This document shows, piece after piece, positions 8,427-17,004 of a stretch of 44,903 bases of DNA. The notes under the pieces were generated by a model that was not told where the DNA came from, made no database searches, and was given only the letters and a program-made list of their open reading frames with translations. The stretch is from an uncultured Verrucomicrobia subdivision 3 bacterium. GTDB lineage: Bacteria > Verrucomicrobiota > Verrucomicrobiia > Limisphaerales > UBA11358. The position numbers and the translations under genes are program-made. The DNA lies in the NCBI GenBank assembly GCA_903865745.1, contig CAIPKV010000026.1, positions 1 to 44,903 of the forward strand, written 5' to 3'. Numbering within the stretch: the stretch's first letter is position 1; each line of letters opens with the position of its first letter.

Positions 8427-9611
8427 TCAGCCCTTAGGGTCGAGCCGCAGCTGCGAGCGCATGACGCAGATGAGCGCCTTGACGGTCAGCTCAATGAACA
8501 GAAACGGCTTGGCAATGAAATCGTTGCCGCCCGCCATGGTGGAACTCGTGCGGTTTTCAAAATCATTCAAGCTGGTGACGAAAATGACCGACGTCTTTTT
8601 ATGGTGCGGCATGGCGCGCAGCTTCGCGCACAACTCGTAGCCGGTCATGCCCGGCATATCCACATCAAGAAACACGAAGTCGAAGTCGTTTTCCACGAGC
8701 AAGCGCAGCGCGTGTTCGGGCTCCTCGACGTTGACAGACTTGAGCCGGGCCTTTTCGAGGGCGTACACGATGGCGCGACGCGAGATGACTTCATCATCCA
8801 CGACGAGGATTTTAGAAACGGGAATTTCCTGCTTATCCTCCAGCGGCGCACGGGCAAACAGCGAGCCCAGAAAATCCACCGCCGCCGCAATGGTGCGCGT
8901 GGTGGAAGCATTCATGTTTTTCGGCTTCTCGTAAATCTCCTTGAGCAGCGCCTCCAGCGCGGACGACATGTGCGCGATAAGCACGAGGCCCGCGAGACCG
9001 GCGTTGCCGTTCAGCGCGTGGACGCGACGATAGAGGTCGTAGATATTGCGCAGCCGGACTACCTCGTTCTCCGATTTGATCAGCCCCTGCAAACCTTGGC
9101 GCAACGAATACAGCGTGGTCGGCAGGCTATCAATAAACGTCTTCCGCAAATCATCCTGAAACTCGGCGTCATCTTCCGAGGCCAGGCTGGCTGACTTACC
9201 TACATCCGGAGCCTCAACCGCATTTGCCTGAGGCAATGCGCCGCTGTCGCCAATCGTAGCGCGAACGACATCGATGAAATCCTTCGGCGAGCAGCTCGAC
9301 TTGGAGAGGCACTTGCTCGCGCCCGCCCGCCACGCGTCCTGAATAAGATTGGTCAGGTAAGTATTGGAAAAAACGATGATCGGCGTCTTGGTGAAATCCT
9401 GCTCAATCCGAATCTCCTTGATTACGTCCACGCCGGAGATGGTCGGCAGCATCAGGTCCAAGATGAACAGGTCCGGCTGGAAGACGCGCATGATCTTCAA
9501 GCCCGCCTCGCCGTCCGGCGCGACCTCGGCCTGATAGCCCTCCACCGCCAGCTTGTTGCGGTAGACGTTGGCGACAATCGGGTCGTCCTCAATGATCAGA
9601 ATCTTCTTCAT
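8427..9611 (-). CDS. Response regulator with REC-Hpt-REC architecture
   Basis: 394 residues. The first receiver domain (1-120) has the acidic pair ED at 8-9 and phospho-acceptor Asp52 in LFILDLMLP. Residues 150-250 form a helical Hpt-like phosphotransfer domain with the motif RRVHALNGNAG and His198 as acceptor. A second receiver (265-390) has VVDDE and phospho-acceptor Asp316 in FVFLDVDMPGMTG, with KPF near the end. No DNA-binding output domain is present, so it must act by protein contact or by passing phosphate on. The start overlaps the kinase stop as ATGA (9608-9611), so the two should be made together. Confidence 0.9.
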   Translation of the reverse strand: MKKILIIEDDPIVANVYRNKLAVEGYQAEVAPDGEAGLKIMRVFQPDLFILDLMLPTISGVDVIKEIRIEQDFTKTPIIVFSNTYLTNLIQDAWRAGASKCLSKSSCSPKDFIDVVRATIGDSGALPQANAVEAPDVGKSASLASEDDAEFQDDLRKTFIDSLPTTLYSLRQGLQGLIKSENEVVRLRNIYDLYRRVHALNGNAGLAGLVLIAHMSSALEALLKEIYEKPKNMNASTTRTIAAAVDFLGSLFARAPLEDKQEIPVSKILVVDDEVISRRAIVYALEKARLKSVNVEEPEHALRLLVENDFDFVFLDVDMPGMTGYELCAKLRAMPHHKKTSVIFVTSLNDFENRTSSTMAGGNDFIAKPFLFIELTVKALICVMRSQLRLDPKG

Positions 9612-12085
9612 GCGGGCATAACGGGGGGCGTGACCGGCGGCGTAACCGGATTAAGATTAGCAATGACCCGGGCCAGCTCCGGCTGGGTCTTCAAGAATTC
9701 GCAAACGCGTTCGAACTCCGCCTCTGCCGCTTCGCAAATCTTATCGGCGTCCGTCAGCGTCCCCGAAGCGCCGAGCTTTTCCAACTCGCGCAGGCGCGGC
9801 ACCAGCAGCGTCATGCCCATCGTCGCGCTCGCGCCGGCGCAACTATGCGCCACGCGCCGGACGGCATCGGCCTTGCCATCGCGAACCGCCTCGCGCATCT
9901 GGATAAATTGTTTTTGCGTCTGCACAAAATACATTTCCACCAATTCGCGCAAGTTGTCCAGATTGCCATCCGTCAAATCATTCATGCGCGCCAAATCCAC
10001 CGGTGCATCCTCCGCCACCTCAACCTTGGCAGGTTCGCGGAGCACGGCGGAATCCATGGCGATCTTTCCGCCCCACTTTTCAATCATTTCGCGAACATCC
10101 TTGGGCCGAACCGGCTTCGACAGATAATCATCCATGCCCGAGGCAATACACTTCTCGCGGTCACCCGCCATCGCGTGCGCCGTCATCGCGCAGATAATAA
10201 TGCGCGACTGAAAATTCGCGTGTTCGCCGCTCATCTGGCGTTTGCGGATCTGGCGCGTCGCCTCCAGCCCATCCATCTCCGGCATCATCACGTCCATAAA
10301 CACCAGATCGTATGCCTCGTGGCTCATGGCCTCCAACGCCTCGCGCCCGTTGCCAGCCACTTCCGGCTGATAGCCCATCTGCTGCAAAATTCTTACCGCC
10401 ACTTTTTGATTAATGACATTGTCATCCACCAGCAACACGCGCAACGGCAGCCGCGTGGCCAGCGAAACTTCCGGCTTAGGCGCTTCCAACTGGCCCGATG
10501 GAATGCGCGGGCTCAGGAGCGCGCGCTCCAATACTTTGCACAATTGCGCCGGCTTAATCGGCTTGTTGACCGTGTGCCCAAACATCACCCGCGACTCGCC
10601 GGCCGCGCCGTTCTTAACCCCCACCGCCGTCAGCAACACGATGGGCATCATGGCCGCCGCCGGAAATTTTTGCAGTTCCGCCGCCACCGTCGCCCCGTCC
10701 AAGCCGGGCAACGCGGCATCGATTACCGCAAGGTCAAACATCATGCCGCGCCGGAACAGCTCCATCGCTTGCGCCGAGTTTTCAACCGCCTGCGGCTGCA
10801 TCCCCCAGCGACGGCATTGCTCGAAGAGTAAATTTCTAGCGGTCGCGTTATCTTCCAAGATCAAGATTTTAAGCTCGGCCAATTGCAACTGCCGCTTCGC
10901 GAACGGCGGCGGCGCGGACCCGACCGGCACCGTCAGATTGACCGTGAAATGGAATGTCGAACCTTCGCCCGGCACACTCTCCGCCCACATCCGACCACCC
11001 ATCAGCTCCACCAAGCGCCGACTGATGACGAGGCCCAGACCGGTGCCGCCGTATTTGCGCGCCGTCGAGACATCCGCCTGCGAAAACGGCCGGAACAGCC
11101 GCGCCAGCCGGTCTGGCGGCACGCCGATGCCGGTGTCGCGCACCGCGAAGTGCAACCGCAGCGCGGACGGGTTCTCCGCCTCGGCCGCTGCCGGCGCGAG
11201 TTTTTCCACATTGAGTACCACGCTGCCTTTTTCCGTGAATTTCAGCGCATTGCCTACCAAGTTCACCAGCACCTGCCGCAGCCGCTGCCCGTCGCCTTCG
11301 ACCAGCGCGGGAATCGTGTCGGCCGCCACGTAGGCCAAATCCAGTTTCTTTTCGTTCGCGCGCGGCGCGAGCACGTCCAGCGATTCCTCGATGCACGCGC
11401 GCAAATCAAACTCGCGCCGTTCCAACTCCATCTTGCCCGCCTCAATCTTGGAGAAATCCAGAATGGCGTTGATGATGTTCAACAGCGATTCGCTACTGTT
11501 ATAAATTGTGTCCAGATAGCCGCGCTGATCGGCGGTCAACGACGTCTCCATCAGCAAACCCGTCATCGCGACCACGCCATTCATCGGCGTGCGGATTTCG
11601 TGGCTCATCGTCGCCAGAAATTCCGACTTCGCGCGCGAGTTCGCCTCCGCCACCCGGCACGCCTCCGTCAATTCCGTCTGCTTCTTCGTCAATTCCTCCA
11701 AGCGCGACCGGATCTGTTGCGCCCCGGCCAGCCGCGCGCGGAGCAGGCCGTTCTCAAACGGCACCTGGATGTATTCATTCAGGCCCAAGTCGAAGGCCCG
11801 CAGCGTCGCCGCCGTTTCACCCACCGCGCCGAACGCGACCGTGAATACGGGGAGTGGCAAGGGATGATGTTTTAACTGCCGCAACAAGTTCAGGCAGTCC
11901 GCCTCGGTGCTTTTAAGGTCGAGAAAAACGAAGTCCGGCGGATGCGTCTGGAGATAGCGGAGCGCGTCTGCGTAATTGGAGACCGAGCCCAGCGTGCCGC
12001 CATCCAGGCGCACGACCAGCAGGAGCGTTTCCGCGAGTTTATGGTCCGACCCGAGCAGTAGGGCGTGATATTTGTTAGGGTTCAT
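9608..12085 (-). CDS. Hybrid sensor histidine kinase, REC-HisKA-HATPase-REC-REC-Hpt
   Basis: 825 residues, no transmembrane segment. The N-terminus is a receiver-like domain with Asp56 in DFVFLD. A coiled coil leads to HisKA with His162 in ATMSHEIRTPMNG. The ATPase domain shows the N box (NLVGNALKFTEKG), DTGIGVPPDRL, a GGTGLGL loop and GEGSTF. A receiver with LILEDN and VIDAALPGLDG follows, then a classic receiver (LLVDDN, FMDVMMPEMDG), then a C-terminal Hpt with RRVAHSCAGAS. It is a soluble multistep phosphorelay kinase. The N-terminal receiver suggests it is switched by another kinase rather than by a ligand. The gene is divergent from the dehydrogenase operon, with array B in its upstream region. 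Confidence 0.93.
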   Translation of the reverse strand: MNPNKYHALLLGSDHKLAETLLLVVRLDGGTLGSVSNYADALRYLQTHPPDFVFLDLKSTEADCLNLLRQLKHHPLPLPVFTVAFGAVGETAATLRAFDLGLNEYIQVPFENGLLRARLAGAQQIRSRLEELTKKQTELTEACRVAEANSRAKSEFLATMSHEIRTPMNGVVAMTGLLMETSLTADQRGYLDTIYNSSESLLNIINAILDFSKIEAGKMELERREFDLRACIEESLDVLAPRANEKKLDLAYVAADTIPALVEGDGQRLRQVLVNLVGNALKFTEKGSVVLNVEKLAPAAAEAENPSALRLHFAVRDTGIGVPPDRLARLFRPFSQADVSTARKYGGTGLGLVISRRLVELMGGRMWAESVPGEGSTFHFTVNLTVPVGSAPPPFAKRQLQLAELKILILEDNATARNLLFEQCRRWGMQPQAVENSAQAMELFRRGMMFDLAVIDAALPGLDGATVAAELQKFPAAAMMPIVLLTAVGVKNGAAGESRVMFGHTVNKPIKPAQLCKVLERALLSPRIPSGQLEAPKPEVSLATRLPLRVLLVDDNVINQKVAVRILQQMGYQPEVAGNGREALEAMSHEAYDLVFMDVMMPEMDGLEATRQIRKRQMSGEHANFQSRIIICAMTAHAMAGDREKCIASGMDDYLSKPVRPKDVREMIEKWGGKIAMDSAVLREPAKVEVAEDAPVDLARMNDLTDGNLDNLRELVEMYFVQTQKQFIQMREAVRDGKADAVRRVAHSCAGASATMGMTLLVPRLRELEKLGASGTLTDADKICEAAEAEFERVCEFLKTQPELARVIANLNPVTPPVTPPVMPA

Positions 12086-12185
12086 CCAGCGTATGACCGC
12101 AGTTAAAATAAAGGAACGCGCACGGATTTAACAGTTTTTAACACTGCCAGCCAGCGGAATTTTCAGCCCCGCCATGGTCCAGACC

Positions 12186-12512
12186 AGTTTGTCTGGCAAA
12201 ATGATGACGTCCTAAATCCAAAATACCCCGTGGCTGCCGCCTGCGACCATGTCCTTTTTCAAATTTACCACGTCCTAAATTGAAATAAGGACGTCCTTAT
12301 TTCTAAAAAGGACGTCCTAAAAAGGTTTTACCACGTCCTAAACCGGCGCGACCACGTCCTTTTTGGGAATTACCACGTCCTTAATTTAAAAAAGGACATG
12401 GTAAAATATTTTACCATGTGGTGTCGGGTCGCGAGGACGTCCTAAATTCAAAAAAGGACGTCCTAAATTCCAAATCTGACATGGTTTTCCAGCGGGAAGA
12501 CGTCATTCACCG
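12186..12512. repeat. Array B: about 15 degenerate repeats, period 21 bp
   Basis: The core ACGTCC (or CCGTGG, ATGTCC, ACATGG, ATGTGG, ACGTCA) starts at 12207, 12228, 12249, 12270, 12291, 12312, 12333, 12354, 12375, 12396, 12416, 12437, 12458, 12479 and 12500. Every step is 21 bp except one of 20. Several cores extend to the palindrome GGACGTCC; others read CCACGTCC. AT-rich spacers (TAAATT, AAAAA) separate them. No open frame of 60 codons crosses it, so a coding origin is unlikely. It lies between the divergent kinase and E1alpha genes. Confidence 0.92.
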
Positions 12513-12559
12513 ACCCAAACCCCTGATAATATCGGGAAAGGGTTAAAACGGGACAGTTT

Positions 12560-12840
12560 CAAGCCGGGGAATTTAACGCCAAGGCGCCAAGGGGCAAAGA
12601 CGCGGGGTGAAGTCGGGCGTCATCAGTCTCCTGCTCCTCCGCCGAATCCTGAAAGGATGCCAGCATCCAGACCAAGGTTGCGCGCCCCGCGCTACCTTGG
12701 GTTAAACGCACCATATATTTACCTAACCTGAAAGGGTTGAATCATTTAACCCTTTCAGGGTAGTAAATTTTGTGGGGACGGTTTACCCGGTGTAGCCGCT
12801 GCGCGTCAACACTGGGCTGGATGATGGCCAGCCTTACCGG
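12560..12840. repeat. Cluster of dispersed palindromes upstream of E1alpha
   Basis: Several hairpins follow each other. A GCCAAGGCGCCAAGG block near 12570 resembles the elements at 40434 and 40831. CCAAGGT/ACCTTGG (12672-12700) encloses GCGCG-CCC-CGCGC. A perfect 12-bp stem CCTGAAAGGGTT / AACCCTTTCAGG spans 12727-12759 with a 9-base loop. CCCGGTGT pairs with ACACTGGG around 12787-12816, and CCAGCC-TTAC-CGGCTGG lies near 12829-12845. They look like REP or small non-autonomous elements; no transposase gene is present. Together with array B this fills the 12086-12966 gap, which contains no gene that I can support. Confidence 0.65.
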
Positions 12841-12966
12841 CTGGCGGGCTGGGAAGACCACCTTCATTCCACCGTCACCTTCGCGGCGTTGTGAATGCTG
12901 ATGCATTTACCGCCGTCACCAGAAAGTTTTATTGCTGGCCTGATTCATTGGCGATAAACTTTTGGC

Positions 12967-13983
12967 ATGTTGCAAACTGTCTCCGGTTCTCACGCTGTGG
13001 GTGAGACGCAACTGGCCGCCTACCGCTTCATGCTGCGGGCGCGACTGTTGGACGACAAATTTGCCGCGCTTTATCGCGCCGGCAAAATCCACGGCGGTGT
13101 CTTTCTCGGCCGGGGCCAAGAAGCCTTGAGCGCCGCCATCGGGGTTTCCCTTAATAAATCCGACGTCTTTGCGCCCCTCATCCGCGATGCCGCCGGCCGT
13201 CTGGCTTTCGGCGAACCCATCATTGACGCCGTCCGCACCTATCTCGGCTCCGCCCTCGGCCCGATGCGCGGGCGCGATGGCAATGTCCACCGCGGTCGCC
13301 CGCTGGAAGGTTATCTGCCGATGATCAGCCACCTCGGCGCGATGGTTTCCGTGGTGAACGGCGTTTTGTTCGCGCGCCGCATGAAGGGGATTACCGGCAT
13401 CGTCGGCGTGGCGTGCCTCGGTGAAGGCGCGACCTCCACGGGTGCGTTCCATGAATCCTTGAACCAGGCTGCGGTGGAAAAACTGCCGCTGGTCCTCGTC
13501 GTGGCCAACAACCAATTTGCCTATTCCACGCCGACCACCAGCCAGTTTGCCTGCGCGGATCTCGCGAACAAGGCCACCGGCTACGGCGTCGAATCCCATT
13601 CGCTGGATGGCACGGACTTTTCGGACTGCGTGGAAACCGTTGGCTCCGCCGTGGCCCGCGCGCGTGCCGGTCACGGCCCGCAGCTCGTCATCGCTACGTT
13701 GCTCCGCCTCTGCGGTCACGGCGAACACGACGACGCCGGCTACATTGCGCCGGAACTTAAGAATTCTGCGCTCGGCCGCGACTGCTTAAAGGGGGCGGAG
13801 GAATTTCTTTTGAAACATAAGCTGGCCGACGCCGCGCAACTGGCCGTCTGGCGCAGCGAAGCCATCCGTGAAATCGAGGAAGCCGTCGCGCAGGCGCAGC
13901 GCGAGCCCGCGCCCGACCCGTATGAGGAAAAGTGGAGCGCGCTGTCCTCGGAGCATCTCAACGAATTGCGGACCGAAGCTTAA
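12967..13983 (+). CDS. 2-oxoacid dehydrogenase E1 component, alpha subunit
   Basis: 338 residues. This is the thiamine-diphosphate subunit of a pyruvate, acetoin or branched-chain 2-oxoacid dehydrogenase. Seen: YRFMLRARLLDDKFAALYRAGKI at the start, GRGQEALSAAIG at 48-59, the HRGRPLEGYLP region near 108-118, and the ThDP/Mg2+ motif LGEGATSTGAFHESLN at 151-166 ending in VVANNQFAYSTPT (N181, N182). The family's usual GDG is GEG here. The gene is followed 6 bp later by E1beta and then E2. Specificity is not certain: pyruvate or acetoin are likely given the short E2. The 'pdhA' symbol is withheld for that reason. Confidence 0.88.
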   Translation: MLQTVSGSHAVGETQLAAYRFMLRARLLDDKFAALYRAGKIHGGVFLGRGQEALSAAIGVSLNKSDVFAPLIRDAAGRLAFGEPIIDAVRTYLGSALGPMRGRDGNVHRGRPLEGYLPMISHLGAMVSVVNGVLFARRMKGITGIVGVACLGEGATSTGAFHESLNQAAVEKLPLVLVVANNQFAYSTPTTSQFACADLANKATGYGVESHSLDGTDFSDCVETVGSAVARARAGHGPQLVIATLLRLCGHGEHDDAGYIAPELKNSALGRDCLKGAEEFLLKHKLADAAQLAVWRSEAIREIEEAVAQAQREPAPDPYEEKWSALSSEHLNELRTEA

Positions 13984-13989
13984 ATTGCG

Positions 13990-14955
13990 ATGAGCATTAC
14001 CTATCTCGAAGCCATCCGCGAAGCGCAGGCCCACGCCTTGCGCGATGACCCGCGCGTGTTTATCTACGGGCAGGACGTCGGCGCGTTCGGCGGCGCGTTC
14101 AAGGCCACGAAGAACTTGCAGAAGGAATTCCCCGGGCGCGTCCTCGACTCGCCCATTAGCGAAGATGCGATGATTGGTCTCGCTGTCGGCACCGCCATTG
14201 AAGGCATGCGGCCGATTATTGAGATGCAGTTCGCAGATTTCTCCACGGTTGCGTTCAACCAGATTGTTAATCAGGCCTCGACGCTGTTCTGGCGCACGAA
14301 TGTTCCCTGCCCGATTACGGTGCGTCTGCCCTTCGGCGGCACGTCGGGCAGCGGACCGTTTCACAGCCAATGTCTTGAAGCGATTTACGCGCATTATCCC
14401 GGCCTGGTTGTGCTCACGCCGGCGACGGTGGAAGACGCTTATTCCATGCTGCTCTCCGCGGTGGCCATTGATGACCCGGTGATTTTCTGCGAGCACAAAT
14501 TTCTTTATTACCATCTCAAGGCCGAGAAATTGCCGAGCGAGGCGCTGCCCATCGGCAAGGCGCGCATCGCCCGCGAAGGTCGCGACCTGACCATCGTTAC
14601 TTACAGCGCGATGGTGCATGAGGCGCTCGCGGCCGCGGACGAACTCGCGACCGAAGGCTGGCAGGTGGAAGTCGTGGATTTGCGTTCCATCAAGCCGCTG
14701 GACACCGACACGGTCGTCGCGAGCGTGGCGCGTACGGGCCGTTTGCTCTGCGTTGGCGAAGCGTGGCCGTGGGGTGGCGTGACGGCGGAAGTCATTGCGC
14801 GCGTTTCGGCCGAAAGCTATGGCCTGCTCGACGCGCCGCCGCAGCGCTTGAACGCCAAAGACACGCCGGTGCCGTATCATCCGAACCTCTGGGCCGCGCA
14901 TCGCCCGACCGCGCGCAGCGTGGCCGCCGCCGCCCGCAAACTCATCCGCTTTTAA
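13990..14955 (+). CDS. 2-oxoacid dehydrogenase E1 component, beta subunit
   Basis: 321 residues, the full usual length. Seen: ITYLEAIREAQAHALRDDPRVFIYGQDVGAFGGAF at the start, then FPGRVLDSPISEDAMIGLAVGTAIEGMRPIIEMQFADF, the core of the pyrimidine-binding domain with the conserved Glu of ISE. PFGGTSGSGPFHSQ, with the family's active-site His, follows at 115-128, then the C-terminal transketolase domain with DLRSIKPLDTDTVVASVARTGRLLCVGEAWPWGG. It pairs with the alpha subunit as an alpha2beta2 E1 that decarboxylates the 2-oxoacid and passes the acyl group to lipoyl-E2. Spacing is 6 bp after E1alpha and 3 bp before E2, a tight operon. Confidence 0.93.
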   Translation: MSITYLEAIREAQAHALRDDPRVFIYGQDVGAFGGAFKATKNLQKEFPGRVLDSPISEDAMIGLAVGTAIEGMRPIIEMQFADFSTVAFNQIVNQASTLFWRTNVPCPITVRLPFGGTSGSGPFHSQCLEAIYAHYPGLVVLTPATVEDAYSMLLSAVAIDDPVIFCEHKFLYYHLKAEKLPSEALPIGKARIAREGRDLTIVTYSAMVHEALAAADELATEGWQVEVVDLRSIKPLDTDTVVASVARTGRLLCVGEAWPWGGVTAEVIARVSAESYGLLDAPPQRLNAKDTPVPYHPNLWAAHRPTARSVAAAARKLIRF

Positions 14956-14958
14956 TTT

Positions 14959-16158
14959 ATGCCGCAGATTTCCATCATCATGCCGCAGCTCGGCGAATCC
15001 ATCGCTGAGGCCGCCATCATCAATTTTCTTGTGAAGCCGGGCGACCACGTCGAAGGCGGCCAGGACTTGATCGAGGTGGAAACGAACAAGGCCACCATGA
15101 CCGTCACCGCGCCGTGCGGCGGGCGCATCGAGAGTTTTTGCGCGCAGCTCAATGAGAGCTACGCCGTCGGCGATGTGCTGGGGAAAATCGAGGCGACCAA
15201 GGAAGAGGCTGCGCGCTTCGGCCTTGACGTTCCCGCGCCCACCAAGAGTTGCGACACGGACTCCGAAGTCATTTCCAAGAAATCACGCAATGCCACCGGT
15301 TCGCGCGTGGAACCGACCGTGCGCGGCTTGCCTGTGCCCGCCAACGCCAGCGGCGCGAGCTACATGTCGCCCCGGCTCAAGGCGCGGATGCACGAGCTCG
15401 GCTTGAGCGCCGCCGACCTCGCGGGCATCGCCGGCAGCGGTGCCGCAGGGCGTGTGACCGTCGAAGATTTTGAAAAGTTCATGGCCAACTTGGAACAGCA
15501 GAAGCTGACCAAGGCCTCCTCCATGCGCGTAGCCGTGGCCGACGCGATGCGTCGCAGTTGGACGCGGCCGATTGCCACCGTCGGCCTGCCCGTGCAACTC
15601 GATCCGGTGCTCGCTCATCGCAAAACCTGCGAGCCTAAACCCGGCCCGGCGCTGTACGCCTTGCGTGCGCTGGCCGTGGCGCTCGCGGAAAACAGCGCGG
15701 TCGCCGGCCGGCTCGTCGGTAATAATATTGTTCATCCGTCTGCCATTGACGTGGGTTTCGCTGTGGAAGCTGAAGACGGCGTATTGGTTCCGGTCTTGCG
15801 CGGTGCAGACAAAAAGCCGTTGAAGGAATTGGTTTTGCGCTACAACGAACTCGTGGAACTCGCGCGTCAGCGAAAATTGCCGGCGGACGCCACCGGCGGT
15901 TCCGTTGCAACCGTGACCAACTTCGGCACGTTCGGATTAATCTGGGCCACGCCGATTCCGCTGCCGGAACAGACGCTGGTGTTGGGTCTTGGTGCGGGTC
16001 GGAAGATGCCGCATTGGGACGAGGCGAAGGGACAATTTGTACCGGTCACGGAGGCTTATCTCACGTTGAGCTTCGATCACCGCGTGCTGGACGGCGGTGC
16101 GGCGGGCCGTCTCCTCTTGCGTATCAGTGATTTGATGAAGCAGCCGGAGAAGTTGTAA
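14959..16158 (+). CDS. Dihydrolipoamide acyltransferase (E2) of the 2-oxoacid dehydrogenase
   Basis: 399 residues. The lipoyl domain (1-78) carries the attachment lysine K44 in VETNKATMTV. A linker rich in charged residues and Ala/Pro leads to the peripheral-subunit-binding domain at about 133-175 (SPRLKARMHELGLSAADLAG, SGAAGRVTVEDFEKF). The catalytic domain (about 185-399) is near the usual length and ends with the CoA acyltransferase signature SFDHRVLDGGAAGRLL, where His and Asp are catalytic. It takes the acyl group from E1 and hands it to CoA. The E3 dehydrogenase gene is not in the window. LipA, needed for the lipoyl group, is about 2.4 kb downstream on the other strand. Confidence 0.93.
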   Translation: MPQISIIMPQLGESIAEAAIINFLVKPGDHVEGGQDLIEVETNKATMTVTAPCGGRIESFCAQLNESYAVGDVLGKIEATKEEAARFGLDVPAPTKSCDTDSEVISKKSRNATGSRVEPTVRGLPVPANASGASYMSPRLKARMHELGLSAADLAGIAGSGAAGRVTVEDFEKFMANLEQQKLTKASSMRVAVADAMRRSWTRPIATVGLPVQLDPVLAHRKTCEPKPGPALYALRALAVALAENSAVAGRLVGNNIVHPSAIDVGFAVEAEDGVLVPVLRGADKKPLKELVLRYNELVELARQRKLPADATGGSVATVTNFGTFGLIWATPIPLPEQTLVLGLGAGRKMPHWDEAKGQFVPVTEAYLTLSFDHRVLDGGAAGRLLLRISDLMKQPEKL

Positions 16159-16219
16159 GGGCGCAGAGGTTTACCCGTTGTCAGCAAACTCTGGCCTGGT
16201 TCGTGGAAATAAAAAAAGA

Positions 16220-16247
16220 GCTTCTGCCAGATCTCTCCGGCAGAAGC
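16220..16247 (-). terminator. Rho-independent terminator of the nitroreductase gene
   Basis: Perfect 9-bp stem GCTTCTGCC / GGCAGAAGC with a 10-base loop. On the minus strand it is followed by TCTTTTTTTATT, the U-run needed downstream of the nitroreductase stop at 16270. On the plus strand only CCCC follows, so it would not stop the E2 transcript well. Confidence 0.85.
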
Positions 16248-16269
16248 CCCGGTTCCCCACCCTAAAAAA

Positions 16270-16914
16270 TCAGACGACCTGGACTAGTTCCGCCGCAGGA
16301 TAACGAATCTTGGCCAGGCTCGCATATTTGTCACTCGTCGCCCGGTAGCCGAGCGCAAGGGCCACGACGGTCTTGTAGCCAGTGCCTTCGAGTTTCAAAA
16401 CCTTGTCGTATTCTGCCGGCACGAGCCCTTCCATCGGACACGCATCCACGCCGAGTACGGCAGCGGCAGTCATGAGATTGCCGAGCGCGATGTAGCACTG
16501 GCGCGCCGCCCATTCGTGTGCGATTTTTCCGCGCGGACCATTTACCACATCGCCCAGCATCATGCCGCGATACGCGTCCAGCGCGCCAGCGGGCAGCTTG
16601 CGCAGCTCGACGGTGCGCGAAATCAATTTGTCCACATCCGCTTCCTTCATGTCCGTCCGCGCGGTGAAGACGATAAAATGCGAGCAATCTACGACCTGCT
16701 TTTGTCCCCAAGAATGCGGCAGCAGCGCGGCGCGGGTGGCCGCGTCTCGAACATCGAGAAATTTATACGGCTGCAAACCGTAGCTCGTGGGCGTGAGCAC
16801 GAGGGCGTTTTCCAGCGCGCTCCACACGTCGGCGGGGATTTTTTTGGTGGCGTCAAAAACCTTGGTGGCGTAGCGCCATTGCAAGGCGTCAAGTAGTTGT
16901 TTGGGGTTACTCAT
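16270..16914 (-). CDS. Nitroreductase-family NAD(P)H-dependent flavin oxidoreductase
   Basis: 214 residues. This is the FMN-binding nitroreductase fold, similar to NfsB-like enzymes that reduce nitroaromatics or quinones with NAD(P)H. Seen: LQWRYATKVFDATKKI near the start, with the Arg-Tyr-Ala-Thr-Lys that contacts FMN phosphate, the loop LTPTSYGLQPYKFL, the IVFTARTD strand, WAARQCYIALGNLMTAAAVLGVDACPMEG, and the end LALGYRATSDKYA. ATG at 16914 is preferred over an upstream start at 16977 because the family begins with this helix. Soluble dimer expected. It converges on the E2 gene with a terminator between them. Confidence 0.9.
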   Translation of the reverse strand: MSNPKQLLDALQWRYATKVFDATKKIPADVWSALENALVLTPTSYGLQPYKFLDVRDAATRAALLPHSWGQKQVVDCSHFIVFTARTDMKEADVDKLISRTVELRKLPAGALDAYRGMMLGDVVNGPRGKIAHEWAARQCYIALGNLMTAAAVLGVDACPMEGLVPAEYDKVLKLEGTGYKTVVALALGYRATSDKYASLAKIRYPAAELVQVV

Positions 16915-17004
16915 AATTATTTTAAATGTCCGCGTACAATTACACAGTCCGCCGTAAATGTAAATTTTTCTTCGCACGGGAAAGATTTATTGCAGAATCA
17001 ACCC

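Noticed and set aside
9845-10831. 328-codon plus-strand open frame opposite the kinase
   Set aside because: It is a shadow of the high-GC kinase gene, rich in His/Arg, with no domain match.
12186-12512. Plasmid-type iteron origin
   Set aside because: Phased 21-22 bp repeats recall iterons, but four different arrays in one piece with ribosomal and other core genes, and no replication initiator, do not fit a plasmid origin.
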